Assembly (NCBI GenBank): GCA_015501605.1
Contig: JADNRZ010000001.1
Location: 1,798,001-1,862,000 of the forward strand
Direction of reading: 5' to 3'
Source: Panaeolus papilionaceus
Lineage: Eukaryota; Basidiomycota; Agaricomycetes; Agaricales
DNA: 64,000 nt
The translations under genes and the position numbers were made by a program. The stretch's first letter is position 1. Every line of letters starts with the position of its first letter. Of this stretch, positions 48,027-60,694 are shown piece after piece. A model generated the notes under the pieces. That model was given only the letters and a program-made list of their open reading frames with translations, was not told the origin of the DNA and searched no databases.

Positions 48027-50669
48027 ATGTCTGTATTTCTTCCTTTGATTGTCGAGGATAACGACAGTCTTTATCTTGCTTTAAACCGCATCGGTCCTGT
48101 TATATTGGATGCTCAAAACTCAATTCCACTATCAGAACCGCCTCAGAACTCTTATCTCCTTCTAGATAATTCTGCACCAGTCGATTTACAGGCAGTCGTT
48201 TCCTGGCTCGATGAAGGCTTCGAAAAAGTCATCGTTCCATTAACCTGGGCAAAGGAACTCATTGGAATTATCCCTTCAGAACGTCTCCTTCTCCTCCTCG
48301 ACGTCGCCAGTGCAAGCGCTGTTTCTGATAAAGTGCGGAATGCCGTGTCCGGAGTTCTCCTGAGGACATCGTCACTTGATTTAGACTTTATTTCATCAAT
48401 TTCGAAATTTTTCACGGGCTCGACAATTTACGTTCTTTCCAACTCTTCATCCTTACCCACTTCCTCCAACATTCGAGAGCTCGCAAGCATTAAAGCCACC
48501 CTCGTTATCGCCAACTCTCACCTCACCACTGGTCCAACCTCTGCAACTCACCTCAACGTCGCTGATGCTTTCCTGTCTTCAATTGTGTCCGATCGTCCAG
48601 ATGGTTTGTTCCCCACAGTGGTGTCCTCAGAGACAGGACACACCCTTGGTCTAGTCTATTCATCTCGAGAGTCAATCAAGGAGAGTATCATCACTGGGAA
48701 GGGGGTTTACCAGTCCCGCAAACACGGTCTTTGGCGTAAAGGAGAGACATCTGGTGCCACCCAGGATATCGTTCGTATCCGCCTCGACTGTGATACCGAC
48801 AGCTTGGAATTCCGTGTTATTCAACATGGTGCGGGCTTCTGCCACCTCAATCGCCAATCCTGCTTCAGCGAGGCTGGTGGGCTACCAGCTCTTGAAGGCG
48901 TGCTGAAATCACGTCTAGAGACTGCACCCGAGGGGTCGTATACCAAGCGACTATTCAGTGACCCTGACCTACTGCGCTCAAAAATCATGGAGGAGGCAGA
49001 CGAGTTGTGTCAGGCAAAAACGAAGGAGGACGTCGCATTCGAAGCTGCCGATCTCCTGTACTTCGCCCTCACCAAGTGTCTCGCGTCTGGCGTCACCATC
49101 TCTGACATCGAACGTTCGCTCGATCGCAAAGCCAGAAAGATTACTAGGCGGCCCGGAAACGCGAAGCCTCAATGGTCCAAAGAGCCTGCTGCATCACAGC
49201 CACCACCACCACCATCCACTCAGGAGCCCGCGTCTGATGATGCACCGATTCGCATGCGTATGTCCGATCTTTCTAAGACGTCGACTGAAGAACGCATTCA
49301 GCTACTTCGTCGTCCCGTTCTCAAGTCCGATGAAATGATTGAAAAGGTCAAGCCTATCGTTCAGGCCGTCCAATCGAGGGGGGATGATGCCCTACTCGAA
49401 TTCACTGCCAAGTTCGACAAGGCCAAGCTGTCTTCTACTGTTGTCTTCCCACCTTTTACGCCCGAGAGCATGCAAATCGATGACGGAGTTCGCAAAGCGA
49501 TCGACGTCGCATACAGCAATATTCGCAAGTTCCATGAAGCTCAAGCCGATAACGGAACTCTTGTTGTTGAGACCATGCCTGGTGTTGTGTGCTCCCGTTT
49601 CGCCCGTCCTATTGCCCGCGTGGGTTTGTACGTGCCCGGAGGAACAGCGATTCTGCCATCTACGGCGCTTATGCTCGGCATCCCTGCTCAGGTGGCTGGT
49701 TGCAAGGAGATTGTTTTGGCTACACCACCCCGACCCGACGGCAGTATCTCGCCCGAGGTCATGTATGTTGCCCATCTCGTCGGCGCATCGGCAATTCTCA
49801 AGGCAGGAGGCGCCCAGGCCGTTGCTGCATTAGCATATGGAACCAAGACCGTACCCAAGGTCGATAAAATATTTGGCCCCGGAAACCAATGGGTTACTGC
49901 TGCCAAAATGCTCGTTCAAAATGACACTGACGCCCTTGTTTCTATTGACATGCCTGCTGGTCCTTCAGAAGTCTTGGTACGTCATACAATCGAGATCCAA
50001 AGGTGGCTTGCCGACCTTTTTTCAGGTCATCGCGGATCATACCGCTAATCCTGCGTTTGTGGCTTCCGACTTGTTGTCTCAAGCAGAGCATGGGGTAGAC
50101 TCTCAAGTCGTTCTTGTCACTGTCAATATCACACCAGACCATTTGGAATCGATCGAAAAAGAGGTTGATGAACAGGCACGCGCTCTTGCCCGAGTTGATA
50201 TCGTCCGACAATCCATCAGGAAGAGTATCATCGTGACAACTTCATCTGTCGAGGAGGCCATACGATTCTCCAACGATTACGCGCCCGAGCATCTAATTTT
50301 GCATCTCGAGAATGCAAGCCAGAAGGTCCCCTTGATTGACAACGCCGGCAGTATCTTCGTTGGTCCATACACCCCAGAGAGGTAAGCACGCTTGTTCAAC
50401 GATTTCTGCATCACGAATCGAACTTGATTTTTAGCTGCGGCGATTATGCCTCTGGCACGAACCACACGCTTCCAACCAACGGTTATGCAAGGCAGTTCAG
50501 TGGGGTAAACACGCAGTCTTTCCAGAAACATATAACATCACAGGAGATCTCTTCATCTGGACTCGGTAATCTTGGCCCAGTCGTCGCAACGTTAGCCGAT
50601 TGTGAAGGTCTTCAAGCGCACGCTAACGCAGTCCGCATCCGCCTGCGTCTGATGGAATCGGGAACTTAA
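48027..50669 (+). CDS. HIS4: HIS4 trifunctional histidine biosynthesis enzyme
   Basis: This 846-residue enzyme catalyses steps 2, 3 and the last two steps of histidine synthesis. Exons are 48027-49976, 50026-50381 and 50435-50669. Order: an N-terminal region of about 210 residues, phosphoribosyl-AMP cyclohydrolase (KHGLWRKGETSG, with CDTDSLEFRV and HLNRQSCF), phosphoribosyl-ATP pyrophosphatase (IMEEADELCQA, FEAADLLYF), a Pro-rich linker, and histidinol dehydrogenase. The dehydrogenase half shows ARVGLYVPGGTA, KIFGPGNQWVTAAK, AEHGVDSQVVLVT, NDYAPEHL and SGTNHTLPTNGYAR. The start is the first ATG after an in-frame leader. It is divergent from TspO, with the tRNA between them. Confidence 0.97.
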
Positions 50670-50833
50670 GAGTTGGTCTGAAGTAAGAATCGAAATCTAG
50701 GTGCTGGTATATTGGGGATTTATTAAAGAGGTACTACCAATGGATGTGAGTGACTCTATAGAGAGTATAAAGAAATATCTAGACAATGGTCATCAAACGC
50801 TCCAGCCCGAAAAGTCGACGTCTGGAAAACAGA

Positions 50834-52268
50834 TCAGTTTGTGCGGTAAAGTGCGCGTTTTGCGACCTTGACGATCAAAGGGGTATCTGGGAATGAGAGA
50901 TTCTCCAGAACGGTGGCGTACTAAAAAGACTGTCAGCAACAATCGCAAAATCATAGGACAGGACAATAACACACAGGAGTAGGGACGTCGGCACCAGTGA
51001 CTCGCTCAACGGGAGCATCGAGGTAATCGAACGCCTCGCTCTCAACAATTTGCGCACAGATTTCGCTTCCAACACCGAAACCGGGCCATCCACCTTCAAC
51101 GATGACGAGTCTGTTGGTCTTCTTGACCGACTTGATAATGGTGTCGATGTCAAGAGGGCGGATACTCCTCAGGTTGATGACTTCGGCCTTAATACCCTCT
51201 TTGGCAAGAGCCTCAGCAGCCTCCATACAATGTCCAACCATTTTACTGTGGCCAACTAATGTGACATCCGTTCCTTGCCGCTCGACCTTGCATTTGCCAA
51301 TGGGGAGGAGGAAGTTATCGGACATGGCCTCTGCCGACATGGGGAAGGAGACACCGTACATCATCTCATTCTCCAGGAAGACGACAGGGTTAGGATCCCG
51401 AATAGCAGACTATTATTATAAAAAAAGTTCGATAAGGCAAGTTAAACAATAAATCGGGGATGGGGATACCTTGAGGAGACCCTTGCAATCCTCAGCACTC
51501 CAGGGGCTAACAACCTTCAAACCTGGCACTGAGCCATACCAAGCGGCGTAATCTTGTGAGTGCTGTGCACCGACACCCGCAGCAGCACCATTGGGTCCGC
51601 GGAAAACAACTGGACAAGGAACATTGCCACCTGACATGTAATAGGTTTTACCGGCCGAGTTGACGATTTGATCAATAGCCTGCATGGCAAAGTTAAACGT
51701 CATGAACTCGCAACTAGTGCCGAAGTCAACATAGTTTTCTGATAGGCTCAAAATTCAAAACGTACATGGGCCGTAGACCCTGGAGGGCAGCGCCGACAGC
51801 AATACCAGCGAAACCCATCTCAGTGATAGGTGTGTCCACGACTCGCCTTTCACCGAATTTGTCCATAAGGCCCTTGGTGACCTGAAAGTGATCGAGGTGA
51901 GGCCGAGTTGTAGCGAAATTCTTAAAATAAAAATACCTTGTATGCACCGTTGTATCGTGCAACTTCCTCACCGAGGATGAAGACGGTCTCGTCACGGAGC
52001 ATTTCTTCCTCCATAGCAACATTGAGAGCATCACGAACAGTCATCTAAACGTGAAGCACAGACAGGGAGAGAGAGAAGAAAAAAAGTTATTTGACTGAAA
52101 TAAAGTTGATATTGGAGTTATGACGCGACTTACGGAGTGCTGTTCAGCTTCTGATGAGGTAGCATAGCTGCGAACAGGACGAATATTCCTTCTCACAGTA
52201 GTAGAAGCTGAAGAGCGGGCGACATTAAGAATGGGAGCAAGACGGGAGAGGGCGAGACGGGAAACCAT
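50834..52268 (-). CDS. PDB1: Pyruvate dehydrogenase E1 component subunit beta
   Basis: This 374-residue mitochondrial subunit pairs with E1 alpha to decarboxylate pyruvate with thiamine diphosphate and feed acetyl-CoA to the TCA cycle. Exons are 52268-52134, 52044-51937, 51881-51766, 51713-51470, 51409-50975 and 50920-50834. An Arg/Ser-rich presequence ([12 protein letters not shown]) precedes [15 protein letters not shown]. The [43 protein letters not shown] and [11 protein letters not shown] blocks are all intact, and the end ([14 protein letters not shown]) is normal. The gene is convergent with HIS4. Confidence 0.96.
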
Positions 52269-52441
52269 GATAGTTTTTTTTGGAGGTTGAAAGAGAGTGG
52301 AGGTGGTCACAGAATTTTGCGCCAGGTCATTTCATTGCATTGGGGTTTCCTTTTTTGGTTACCCCTGTCAACTTACAAATCAATAAGCTTACCAAATATA
52401 TCCACAAACCTAACAAACTATCTCATTCACAGCTGACTATC

Positions 52442-53441
52442 ATGATAAAGCCAGTCATTCTTGTTACAGGTGCTTCAAAGTACGCAAACTTTTATTTTTC
52501 TATAATTTATATTCATATTTAAAAAGATAAATTATAGAGGAATAGGTCTTGCAGTTACTCGTTTTCTTTTACGTGAATTCAATGCCAATGTCATTGCCAT
52601 TTCCCGTTCTCGGACTTCGGAACTATTTCAATTAAACTGCGATTCTCTTTTCACTGTCGAGTGCGATATGTTAGTCGCTACTTATTCTTTGATACTCTCA
52701 ACCTTGTCTCTCACCAACACAACTTCATCTGGATTAGTTCTGATGAGAAAGCTCTATCTAATGCAATCGCTCTCGGTGTCTCTCATTATCATGGGATCGA
52801 TGGTCTTATCTTAAACGCTGGAACTCTCGACCCGCTCTGTCGCATCTCCGACACTACGCCGTTGGATTCTTGGAAACATCATTTCGACGTGAATTTCTTC
52901 TCGCTTGTAACAGCTGTTAAGGCAACCCTGCCTCATTTGCAAAAGAGTAAGCTCGGCGGGAAAATGATATTCGTCAGCTCGGGTGCAGCTGTCAAAGGAA
53001 CACCTGGATGGGGCCCTTACAACGCCAGTAAAGCAGCAATGAATTCACTTGTCAGGTACGAAACATTTGTTTGCATTTATTTCCTTGCTCATTTGTTGAA
53101 GGACTCTCGCTGAAGAGGAACCTGACGTCGTGTCTGTCGCAGTAAGGCCAGGCATGGTTGACACTAATGTGCGTTGTTCTAAAAATATACCACCCACGCA
53201 TGAAGCTTTAATTAAAGTTATACGTCAGATGCAAGCCACCCTACGCGCTATCGGAAGTCAGCACATGAATCCAGACCAACACAGCATGTTTGTAAAGACT
53301 TTCAACGACGGCAAACTCGTCAAACCAGAAGACTGTGGACATGTCATCGCTGCCCTCAGCCTTGGCGCGCCTAAATCCCTCAGCGGCCATTTCGTTAGCT
53401 GGGACTCGGACGAGTGCAAGGAGTTTAGAAGGGCAGAATGA
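52442..53441 (+). CDS. Short-chain dehydrogenase/reductase
   Basis: A 255-residue NAD(P)-binding oxidoreductase. Exons are 52442-52479, 52538-52669, 52738-53055, 53102-53168 and 53229-53441. The nucleotide loop is TGASKGIGLA (split by intron 1), with LILNAGTL in strand 4 and the catalytic pair in GPYNASKAAMNS, plus FVSSGAAVK supplying the Ser. The specificity loop VRPGMVDTN is followed by an intron of 60 nt without stops that can also be read through. Closest fungal type is the benzil-reductase/YIR035C-like group; the substrate is unknown. Confidence 0.88.
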
Positions 53442-53546
53442 TGGGGTTCTTCCCTTGTATAGCTTCCCTTAACCAACCTGCATCGAAACTGTTCACCAAG
53501 AATCCCTTTACAGGCTTTAAGCTCCCATAATTGTAGCACAGCTTCT

Positions 53547-54912
53547 ATGATTCCATTCTTCCGTGGCATGTCCACAACTGCTCGAAACGTTTATAAGTTC
53601 CCCAGAAAATTGGTTCGTTGGTCTCTAACCATGAATAGCCCCGATCACTCTCCTTTGGCGCCTCGTTCTCGTTTTAAAGACTCTGTTACAAGACATCGAA
53701 TAGACATTCATCACCATTATTTTCCGGCCGATCTCAGGAAAGAATCACCCAATCCCAATCTTCACTGGAGCACTCCGCCCGAAAATTTGCCGTGGACAGC
53801 AGAGATCAGCATCAAGATGATGGACGCAATGGGAACAGAATTTTCCATTCTATCATTTCCTGCTCTCTCGAGTGGCTGCATCAGCCCTGCTAACCGCATG
53901 GCAAGCAGAAAGAGAAACGAACTGGCAGCACAAATATGTCGCGATCATCCAATGCGTTTCGGTTTCTTCGCGACACTGCCTTTTCTTGATGACATCCAAG
54001 GTACATTTTCGATTGACGCCCATGAGCCTGTTACTTGCAGCAAGCAAGTTCGCTGAAAACGTCATCCAACAGGGTGTATTGATGAAGTCCGCCACGCTTT
54101 GGATTTTTTGGGAGCTCGTGGCATATCTATGTCGTCCTCATATGGCGAGGGTTCAACAATGAGTAAATAATTATTGACTCACCATTCTCCCTGAGCTGCA
54201 AAATGACATGTTCTGTAGCCTACATAGGAGACGAACGTTACAATCCACTATGGGAAGAGCTTAACAATCGAAATGCTGTCGTCTTCCTGCACGGTAGCCA
54301 AATTCCATCCACAGCCCCATCTCCCAATGCTCTCCTCGGTATTCCCATCGTCGAAGTAAGTACCGAGGACCAAATTCCGTTCATTAGCCTGTCACACTTC
54401 TAATGCTATCATATTACCGAAGGTGCCCAATGAAACATTCAAAGCTGCAGCACACCTCGTGGTTACTGGTCATCGTCGAAGGTTTCCCAATGTCAAGATC
54501 ATACTCGCACACCTCGGCGGAAGCACGCCTTTTCTTGCACCCCGGGTGGCGGTTTTGTCGAATTACAGAGGATGCACGCTTACACCAGAGGAGATTTTAC
54601 ATGACTTTGGAACGTTTTATTATGAAACGGCACTGAGCTGTTCTGAGGCCAATCTGTCTGCCATGGAGAGATTTGTCACCACAGACAGACTTTTATTTGG
54701 CACAGATTTCCCTGGTAAGCATACATATTTATAGTGTGACTGTGCTTGTAGACAATAATACTGTCCGTCATACAGCAGTCAATCAACAGACAATACGCTG
54801 GTTTAACCAAAGACTAGAATCATACTTTGAAGGCAGAGAGGGGATATTACGGGATGTCTTGTACAACAACGCAGCGCGCTTATTTCTAGAGGATGGTCAC
54901 AAAGGAGAATGA
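53547..54912 (+). CDS. Amidohydrolase-family decarboxylase/hydrolase (ACMSD-like)
   Basis: A 365-residue metal-dependent TIM-barrel enzyme of the amidohydrolase_2 (PF04909) group, related to aminocarboxymuconate-semialdehyde decarboxylase. Exons are 53547-54000, 54073-54150, 54219-54355, 54423-54714 and 54776-54912. Metal ligands are visible: HHHYFP on strand 1, VFLHGSQ, IILAHLGGSTPF and LFGTDFPG. The middle signature EVRHALDFLGARGISMSSSY is family-typical. Several Mets lie near the start (53547, 53568, 53628), and the first part could be a targeting extension. The substrate is not deducible. Confidence 0.87.
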
Positions 54913-55068
54913 ATTAATTAGCACGGTGACGCGTAATGATAGTAAATAGCTCTAGCAGCGGGGTATAAACAGAGCAGAACTTAGGCAACAAGTTCTTAAT
55001 GGCGTCGCAACAAGCCATGCCAGTCATGTAGGCACAATAAATAAGTTGTAGTCCGTCAAGACACGAGT

Positions 55069-57015
55069 TTATTCGTGCTCTGAGAGCCATCGTAATATTT
55101 CATCGAGGCCAGCACTGCCCTTGACGAGGGCTTGTCCATGCCTTCCATTAGGGTCGTACCACAGGTTTTTGCGAACACCATGAGACGTAAGATATCTTTT
55201 CACGCGCTGATGGGAAAGACAAACGATTAGAAGACTGTTGCCAATGCACAATGAAGTGACGAACCTCAGAATGTATGATGTCGTCTTTTCCACCCATGAT
55301 ATACAACGTTTTCGAGGGATCCCTTGCATTGGGGATTTCTTCAAACCACAGAGAATTCGATGTCCAGCAGAAATGTCGCTGGAGGTAATTAGTGACTCCG
55401 ATTTCTGCACCGACGAAGTACCGCATAATTAACTCGATACCCTGGACCAGTTGTCAGTAGTCAATAGGGATTATTAGGAGGATAAACTGACAGTCATGCA
55501 TGGCCTATAGAAGAAATTGTAACAGACATCTTAATAGCCATTAGTGAACCACGCGTCGTGCAATAGTAGTGTCAAACGCACCTCCTTCCCATGAGCAGAA
55601 AGTGACAGGGTCAACAAAACAAGACCGTCCGACGATTTCTGGATGGTTTTTCAGCATCCACGCATGTGTATAAGAACCGCTACAAAAATCGACTGTCAGC
55701 GACGAATGGCACGAACAAATATAGACGAACTTCGAATGGCTCAAAAGCGTGACACCGCGTTGAGTCTTATCAACCAATGATGCAGCAACTTCGGATTCTT
55801 CACTGTCTGAGCTGTCAGTATCCTTGTTCAGGGTAACCCAACCAAGTTTTTGCAAGAGGCCAGCAAGTTTGTCTGCCATCTGATGACGACCGAGGGGTTT
55901 TAGGAAGTGCGGGTGGAAGAAGTCCTGGCTTATCTGGGGCTGAAGAGGAACCAGAAGAGGGCGGTCGGGCAATTGACCTATCAAGTGCGAAATAACTGTA
56001 TGATATTGCAAAAGGCCAAGTCCAAGACCGTGTAAAAAGACCACTGGACGAGGTGAAGTCCGCGGGTCCCATCCGGAGGGAGTATGTATCAAGTACCTGG
56101 AAGGGGACAGTCAACAAACGATAGGAGGTATTGGTACGAATAATGCCATACTCAATACCGTTGTAGTATTCATGTCGAACGTTCCCTGTTTTTGTGTACA
56201 GCTTTCGCAAACCCCAATTGACCAATCGAATGAGGAGATAAAATGAAACTGGGCGCCAGTGAATGTTCGTCTTATCGATGGTAAGACGCATTGGAATCAC
56301 AGATGGTTCGGAACCTTGTTCAATTTTGCAACCGATACGTTGCTCTAACAGCGCGAGGGCCTCCGCAATGGCAGCCTCGTGAGTGTCAGGTATTGTGCTG
56401 GTCGTCGGTAGTTCATTGTTGAACATAGCCCAATACAACCACTTCCGGACTTCGTCTCGCTTGATGGTTGACCAGGGTGCTTTTAAAAACCAGGTTCTTA
56501 AACAATGTCTGAAATCTATGGCTCGTGGGTCATGTCGTTCTAACTGTGTGATCACTTCCGCAGGACTACCAGGGCGGTCAGTCAAGAGTGTCTCTATGTC
56601 ACCACCCTCCGGATGAAGATCGGCCAAACCAGTCTTGAGTAAGCGTTGGTATGCAACTCGAATCTCAGACGGGTCCCCTGGCCCACAAGGGCCAAGGCTC
56701 GAAACGCGACGCGCCAAGTAATAGTGGTAAAGACTGAAAACAACCTAAATAAGGATATAAGAAATATATTCAGACAAGCTTATAGACGAGAATAAAGAGT
56801 CTATTAACCTCACAACATGCCACAAAAAATGAAATTTTTCTAGTGGGAGCATACGACCAGATGTTTGGGGTTACAGTGATGGAATAAGCGACGAAGAGCC
56901 ATGCGAGAGGTACAGAGGACCAGAGAGGGAGGACGGCTAAGAAAAATACGACATAAAAGGACCAATCCCTATAACGTTGAAGGGGTGGAACCTCTGAAAT
57001 GTCTGGATGACCCAT
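55069..57015 (-). CDS. Membrane-anchored alpha/beta hydrolase
   Basis: A 538-residue protein with two N-terminal membrane helices (WSFYVVFFLAVLPLW; VPLAWLFVAYSITV) and a C-terminal alpha/beta hydrolase. Exons are 57015-56809, 56744-56152, 56096-55731, 55679-55582, 55529-55492, 55441-55265 and 55206-55069. The oxyanion segment is PVVFLHGLGLGLLQY. The nucleophile elbow reads LLSHSNGSYTHAW with Ser388 and Ser instead of the usual first Gly. The acid is probably in IMGGKDDIIH, and the catalytic His in the NGRHGQALV stretch. Many fungi have this uncharacterised family; a lipase or acyltransferase role is inferred only. Confidence 0.82.
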
Positions 57016-57124
57016 GGTGGTCGCCAGTGAAAGTTGAACGACGACACCTGGAATTTTGTTTCAACTCTCGGAGTCGCTACTAGACCGAGTTAGTCTTACT
57101 GTAAGTCATGTAAAAATCAATGTA

Positions 57125-57130
57125 CACGTG
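57125..57130. promoter_or_regulatory. CACGTG E-box upstream of IDH1
   Basis: ACACGTGA, 96 bp before the IDH1 start codon and 110 bp from the divergent hydrolase start. It matches the box before IDH2. Confidence 0.45.
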
Positions 57131-57225
57131 ACTTGAGAGTGTATCAAGAGTAATCTCGTTGACGTTACAACTTTTCGGCTGTTTATAACTTTTTTCTTTT
57201 ACTCGTTCACTGTCCATCGTCCACC

Positions 57226-58846
57226 ATGTTCCGCAACTCTATTGCAAGCATTTCCCGTCCTCTTGCCCAGTCGGTATGTATTCAATATATATATTTCACC
57301 ATTTTTGAAGAAAAAAAATCTTTCATGACAATAGCGGCATGTAACGACCCTCTCCGCTGGCTTTCCAAAAGTGCTCCAGAAGGTCCGTAGTAACTTGCTG
57401 TCACATTTGCCAGCAGCCTGACAGTTATTTAAGCAACCCACTAAGTACGGTGGTGTTTACACAGTTCGTGGTTACCTTGAGGCTTGACACCACAGCGATC
57501 TTATCTCATGCACACTCACAGGTCACCCTCATCCCGGGAGATGGTATTGGCGCGGAAATTACGGACTCTGTCAAGGAGATTTTTGAGCACGTCAACGCTC
57601 CTATTGAATGGGAGCAATACGATGTCTCTGGTATGTCTTCGGCGGGTGAAGCCCTGTTCAAGCAGGCTATGGACAGTTTGAAGCGCAACCGTGTGGGTCT
57701 AAAGGGTGCGTTTACATCATGTCCCCTACCATGCTTTATTTGACACATTCATCCAGGTATTCTCTTTACGCCGATCTCTCAGTCTGGTCATATCTCATGG
57801 AACGTCGCTATGCGCCAACAACTTGATATCTACGCTTCTGTCGTTCTGTGCAAGTCTCTCCCTGGTGTCCCAACCAGGCACTCTAATGTAGACTTTGCCA
57901 TCATTCGAGAGAACACTGAGGGTGAATACTCTGGACTTGAGCACCAGTCATATCCTGGTGTTGTTGAGAGTTTGAAGGTTTCCACCCGGGCAAAGGCTGA
58001 GCGTATTTCCCGCTTCGCCTTTGACTTCGCTCTCAAGAACAACCGCAAGGTATGATAATCTCATTTAGGTGTTCTTGCGCCAATTAGCCCATCATTTTCT
58101 ACAGAAAGTAACATGTGTCCACAAAGCCAATATCATGAAGCTTGGTGATGGTCTTTTCCTCAACACTTTCCGCAGGGTCGCGGAAGAGTACAGGTCTTCG
58201 GGTATCGAGTTCAACGACATGATCGTCGACAACACGTAAGTGGTCCTTTGACTACGGCGCTTCAATTGGGCATTGTTCTTATGCTTCTCCAGTTCCATGC
58301 AGCTCGTTGCGCGCCCCGGACAATTCGACGTAATGGTCATGCCCAACTTGTATGGAGCTATTGTTTCCAACATTGGTGCTGCCCTCGTCGGCGGACCTGG
58401 AATCGTACCCGGTTGCAACATCGGTCATGTTAGTATTTAGTCAGAATTTTTTGATTCAATCGTGCTCATTTTATTTTCGTCTAGGAATATGCGCTGTTTG
58501 AACCCGGATGCCGACATGTCGCATCTGACATCATGGGCACCAACAAAGCCAACCCAACTGCCATGATTCTAAGCGCCACGATGATGCTTCGTCACCTTGG
58601 GTAGGACTTTCCTCGCGCTGCATTATCTGAACAACATACTCATCCTCTTTAATAGACTCGATGCTATTGCTAACAGCATCGCTTCTGCCACCTTCGATGT
58701 CATCAACGAAAAGAAGGTTAGGACACCTGATATGGGCGGTATGTTTTTTTTTTGCTATCAAAATGCCAAGAAAAATGTTCCTGATAGACGATTCAGGTTC
58801 CGCAACCACCTCCGACTTTACCTCGGCCATTATCCAGAAGCTTTGA
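57226..58846 (+). CDS. IDH1: NAD-dependent isocitrate dehydrogenase, regulatory subunit (IDH1 type)
   Basis: A 372-residue mitochondrial partner of IDH2 that binds allosteric effectors. It has ten exons: 57226-57273, 57335-57382, 57434-57463, 57522-57705, 57757-58049, 58105-58235, 58293-58428, 58485-58600, 58656-58738 and 58797-58846. A presequence ([16 protein letters not shown]) precedes [12 protein letters not shown]. The substrate-region motif [13 protein letters not shown] is kept. At the metal site the sequence is [20 protein letters not shown], so two aspartates found in IDH2 (YGDILSD) are Ala and Asn here. That is the known mark of the regulatory chain. It ends with TSAIIQKL. Confidence 0.95.
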
Positions 58847-59049
58847 GCAATGGGGCTCGCCACTTAGATAGCATCCTCAGAGATATTTCCTTGGATATTG
58901 TGTTGTATACGGACATGGCTAGACTACAATCCTTTGCACTTAATTGGCGTCGTGATTACTGTACCCTTATAGATCTGTCCAATTTATGCCATCTATTAAA
59001 TCAAAATAATTGGACGTGGTACCCAGCATTGACGATGAACATTGAACCC

Positions 59050-60525
59050 TCAGAAATTCAGATCAACGTTGTCGAATGTTGAATCCTGGTCGAGAAAAGC
59101 TTCGTATTCCTCAAGAGTCATTTTGGGCTTCTTCGTCGGAGGGGCTTCGTCTTTCGCAGCGAGAGCCAAGGCGTCCTCCATTTCAATTTTAGGAACCTTG
59201 AACTTGGTGTCAGCGTCATGGCTGACCAGCTCGGACTTCTGCTTCCGTAATGCAAGAATGACATCACAACGAACTTCAGAACGCTTCCCCCATTCGTTGA
59301 CACTGGGCCTGAAGTCCGCGTACAAACTCCATGCCCTATTGTTCAGTTCCTTCTCGTCATAGCTTTCCGCTAGTAAGCGCATAGCTCCGATGATATTCGG
59401 TGTCGTTTGACGAAAGGATCGCGACAAATAGGAAAACGCAGAGCTTGGATGTGAGGGAATCCCGTTTGACAACGCCCTCCATTGACCCGACTGCGTTTTG
59501 TAAAGTGGCCTAGGATGTGTCAATTACCAACTCATAACGCAATCGTGATCCTGTACTCACACTCTACAGGTATCGTTATATAAGTCAAAAAAAAGAGGGA
59601 AAGGTGTCATCCAGCGTACCTGCGTCCTATCAGCTCGACGTACGGTTGAGCACCGTCTTTGGGGGCTTCAGCACCTCGTTCGGTGTCTTTCTGATATAGT
59701 CCTAGCGAGACACCCTTGGTTACAGCATTCATCTCTGTATAAACAGACGCTGCACACTAATGAGCAATGTAAAGGACGAATGCATTTATGTTATTTACCT
59801 ATGCTCAAAGCTTCTGCTCTTGAAAAGTGCAGGCGTTCAGCAACAGCCATTGCCCATGCCATCATAACAGGGGCTCGATTAATTATGACGCTTTTGTGTT
59901 TCAGCGCCTGAAAATATAAATGCTATAATTCTAATGCATAAATGCGTCAAGAACCTACCTCTTCATCAAGAACTTCGCCAAAATCGAAGCTCTCTTCACT
60001 ATCCTGCATGTCAACAGGTTCTGTTGGGAGAAATTCGTTCACATCCAAGGAGGACCTCTTGCGCTTCCTTTTTGTCGGGGTTATCTGTTATACTTGACAT
60101 CAAGATTGCACAATTACGGTTCCATAGCTTACCTGTGCCTCCAACGACGGCGAAAGCACGGTTTTGGAGGAGTCGGTGTCACTTGTTGACGGAGACAGAG
60201 CGACTTTGACCCTTCCAACCTGACTCGACGGATTGGGCTTATAACCTGCCTTCCTTAAAGCTGCAAGTACCATCTTTCTGTCCTCCTGCGCATCTATCCC
60301 AGCTGCTTTGAGCTTGGCATCTGTTAATGCTACAATACTTTCGGTCGTGTTATATGACTTGTAGCTGTGGAGTGGTTTTGAGTGATGTCGCGGGCTTCAT
60401 TGGACATAAACGAACACTTTGCCAGCGAAAGCCATCGCCTTTGACATTGGGATATTTCCTGATGTAAGAGCTTTGAGAAATCGTGGAAGTGAAACCTTGA
60501 CAGTGTCATTATTTTCTGAGGCCAT
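59050..60525 (-). CDS. Conserved protein of unknown function with basic nuclear-type signal
   Basis: A 385-residue protein. Exons are 60525-60418, 60357-60133, 60084-59959, 59907-59799, 59749-59620 and 59509-59050. The N terminus (SLPRFLKALTSGNIPMSKAM) and LTDAKLKAAGID look like a small helical domain. A strong basic cluster TPTKRKRKRSS follows, then an acidic stretch, and a well-structured C-terminal part (MMAWAMAVAERLHFSRAEAL; SSAFSYLSRSFRQTTPNIIG; FRPSVNEWGKRSEVRCDVI). The end is acidic and Lys-rich. The splice at exon 1/2 is the least certain. I do not recognise a named family; intron conservation of frame supports a real nuclear protein. Confidence 0.65.
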
Positions 60526-60694
60526 AGCGGGCAAAGCTGAGAGTTGATCATTGTGACTCTACATGATGATCGAGCATGTCAATGGTTCGCACTGGTCCAA
60601 ATTTAGAATGCCAACTTCGGTGGCTTTGTTGCAACCTTGGCTTTGCACCTTCAACTCAATTTCACACAACGAGGATTAACCATCCTAGATATCC

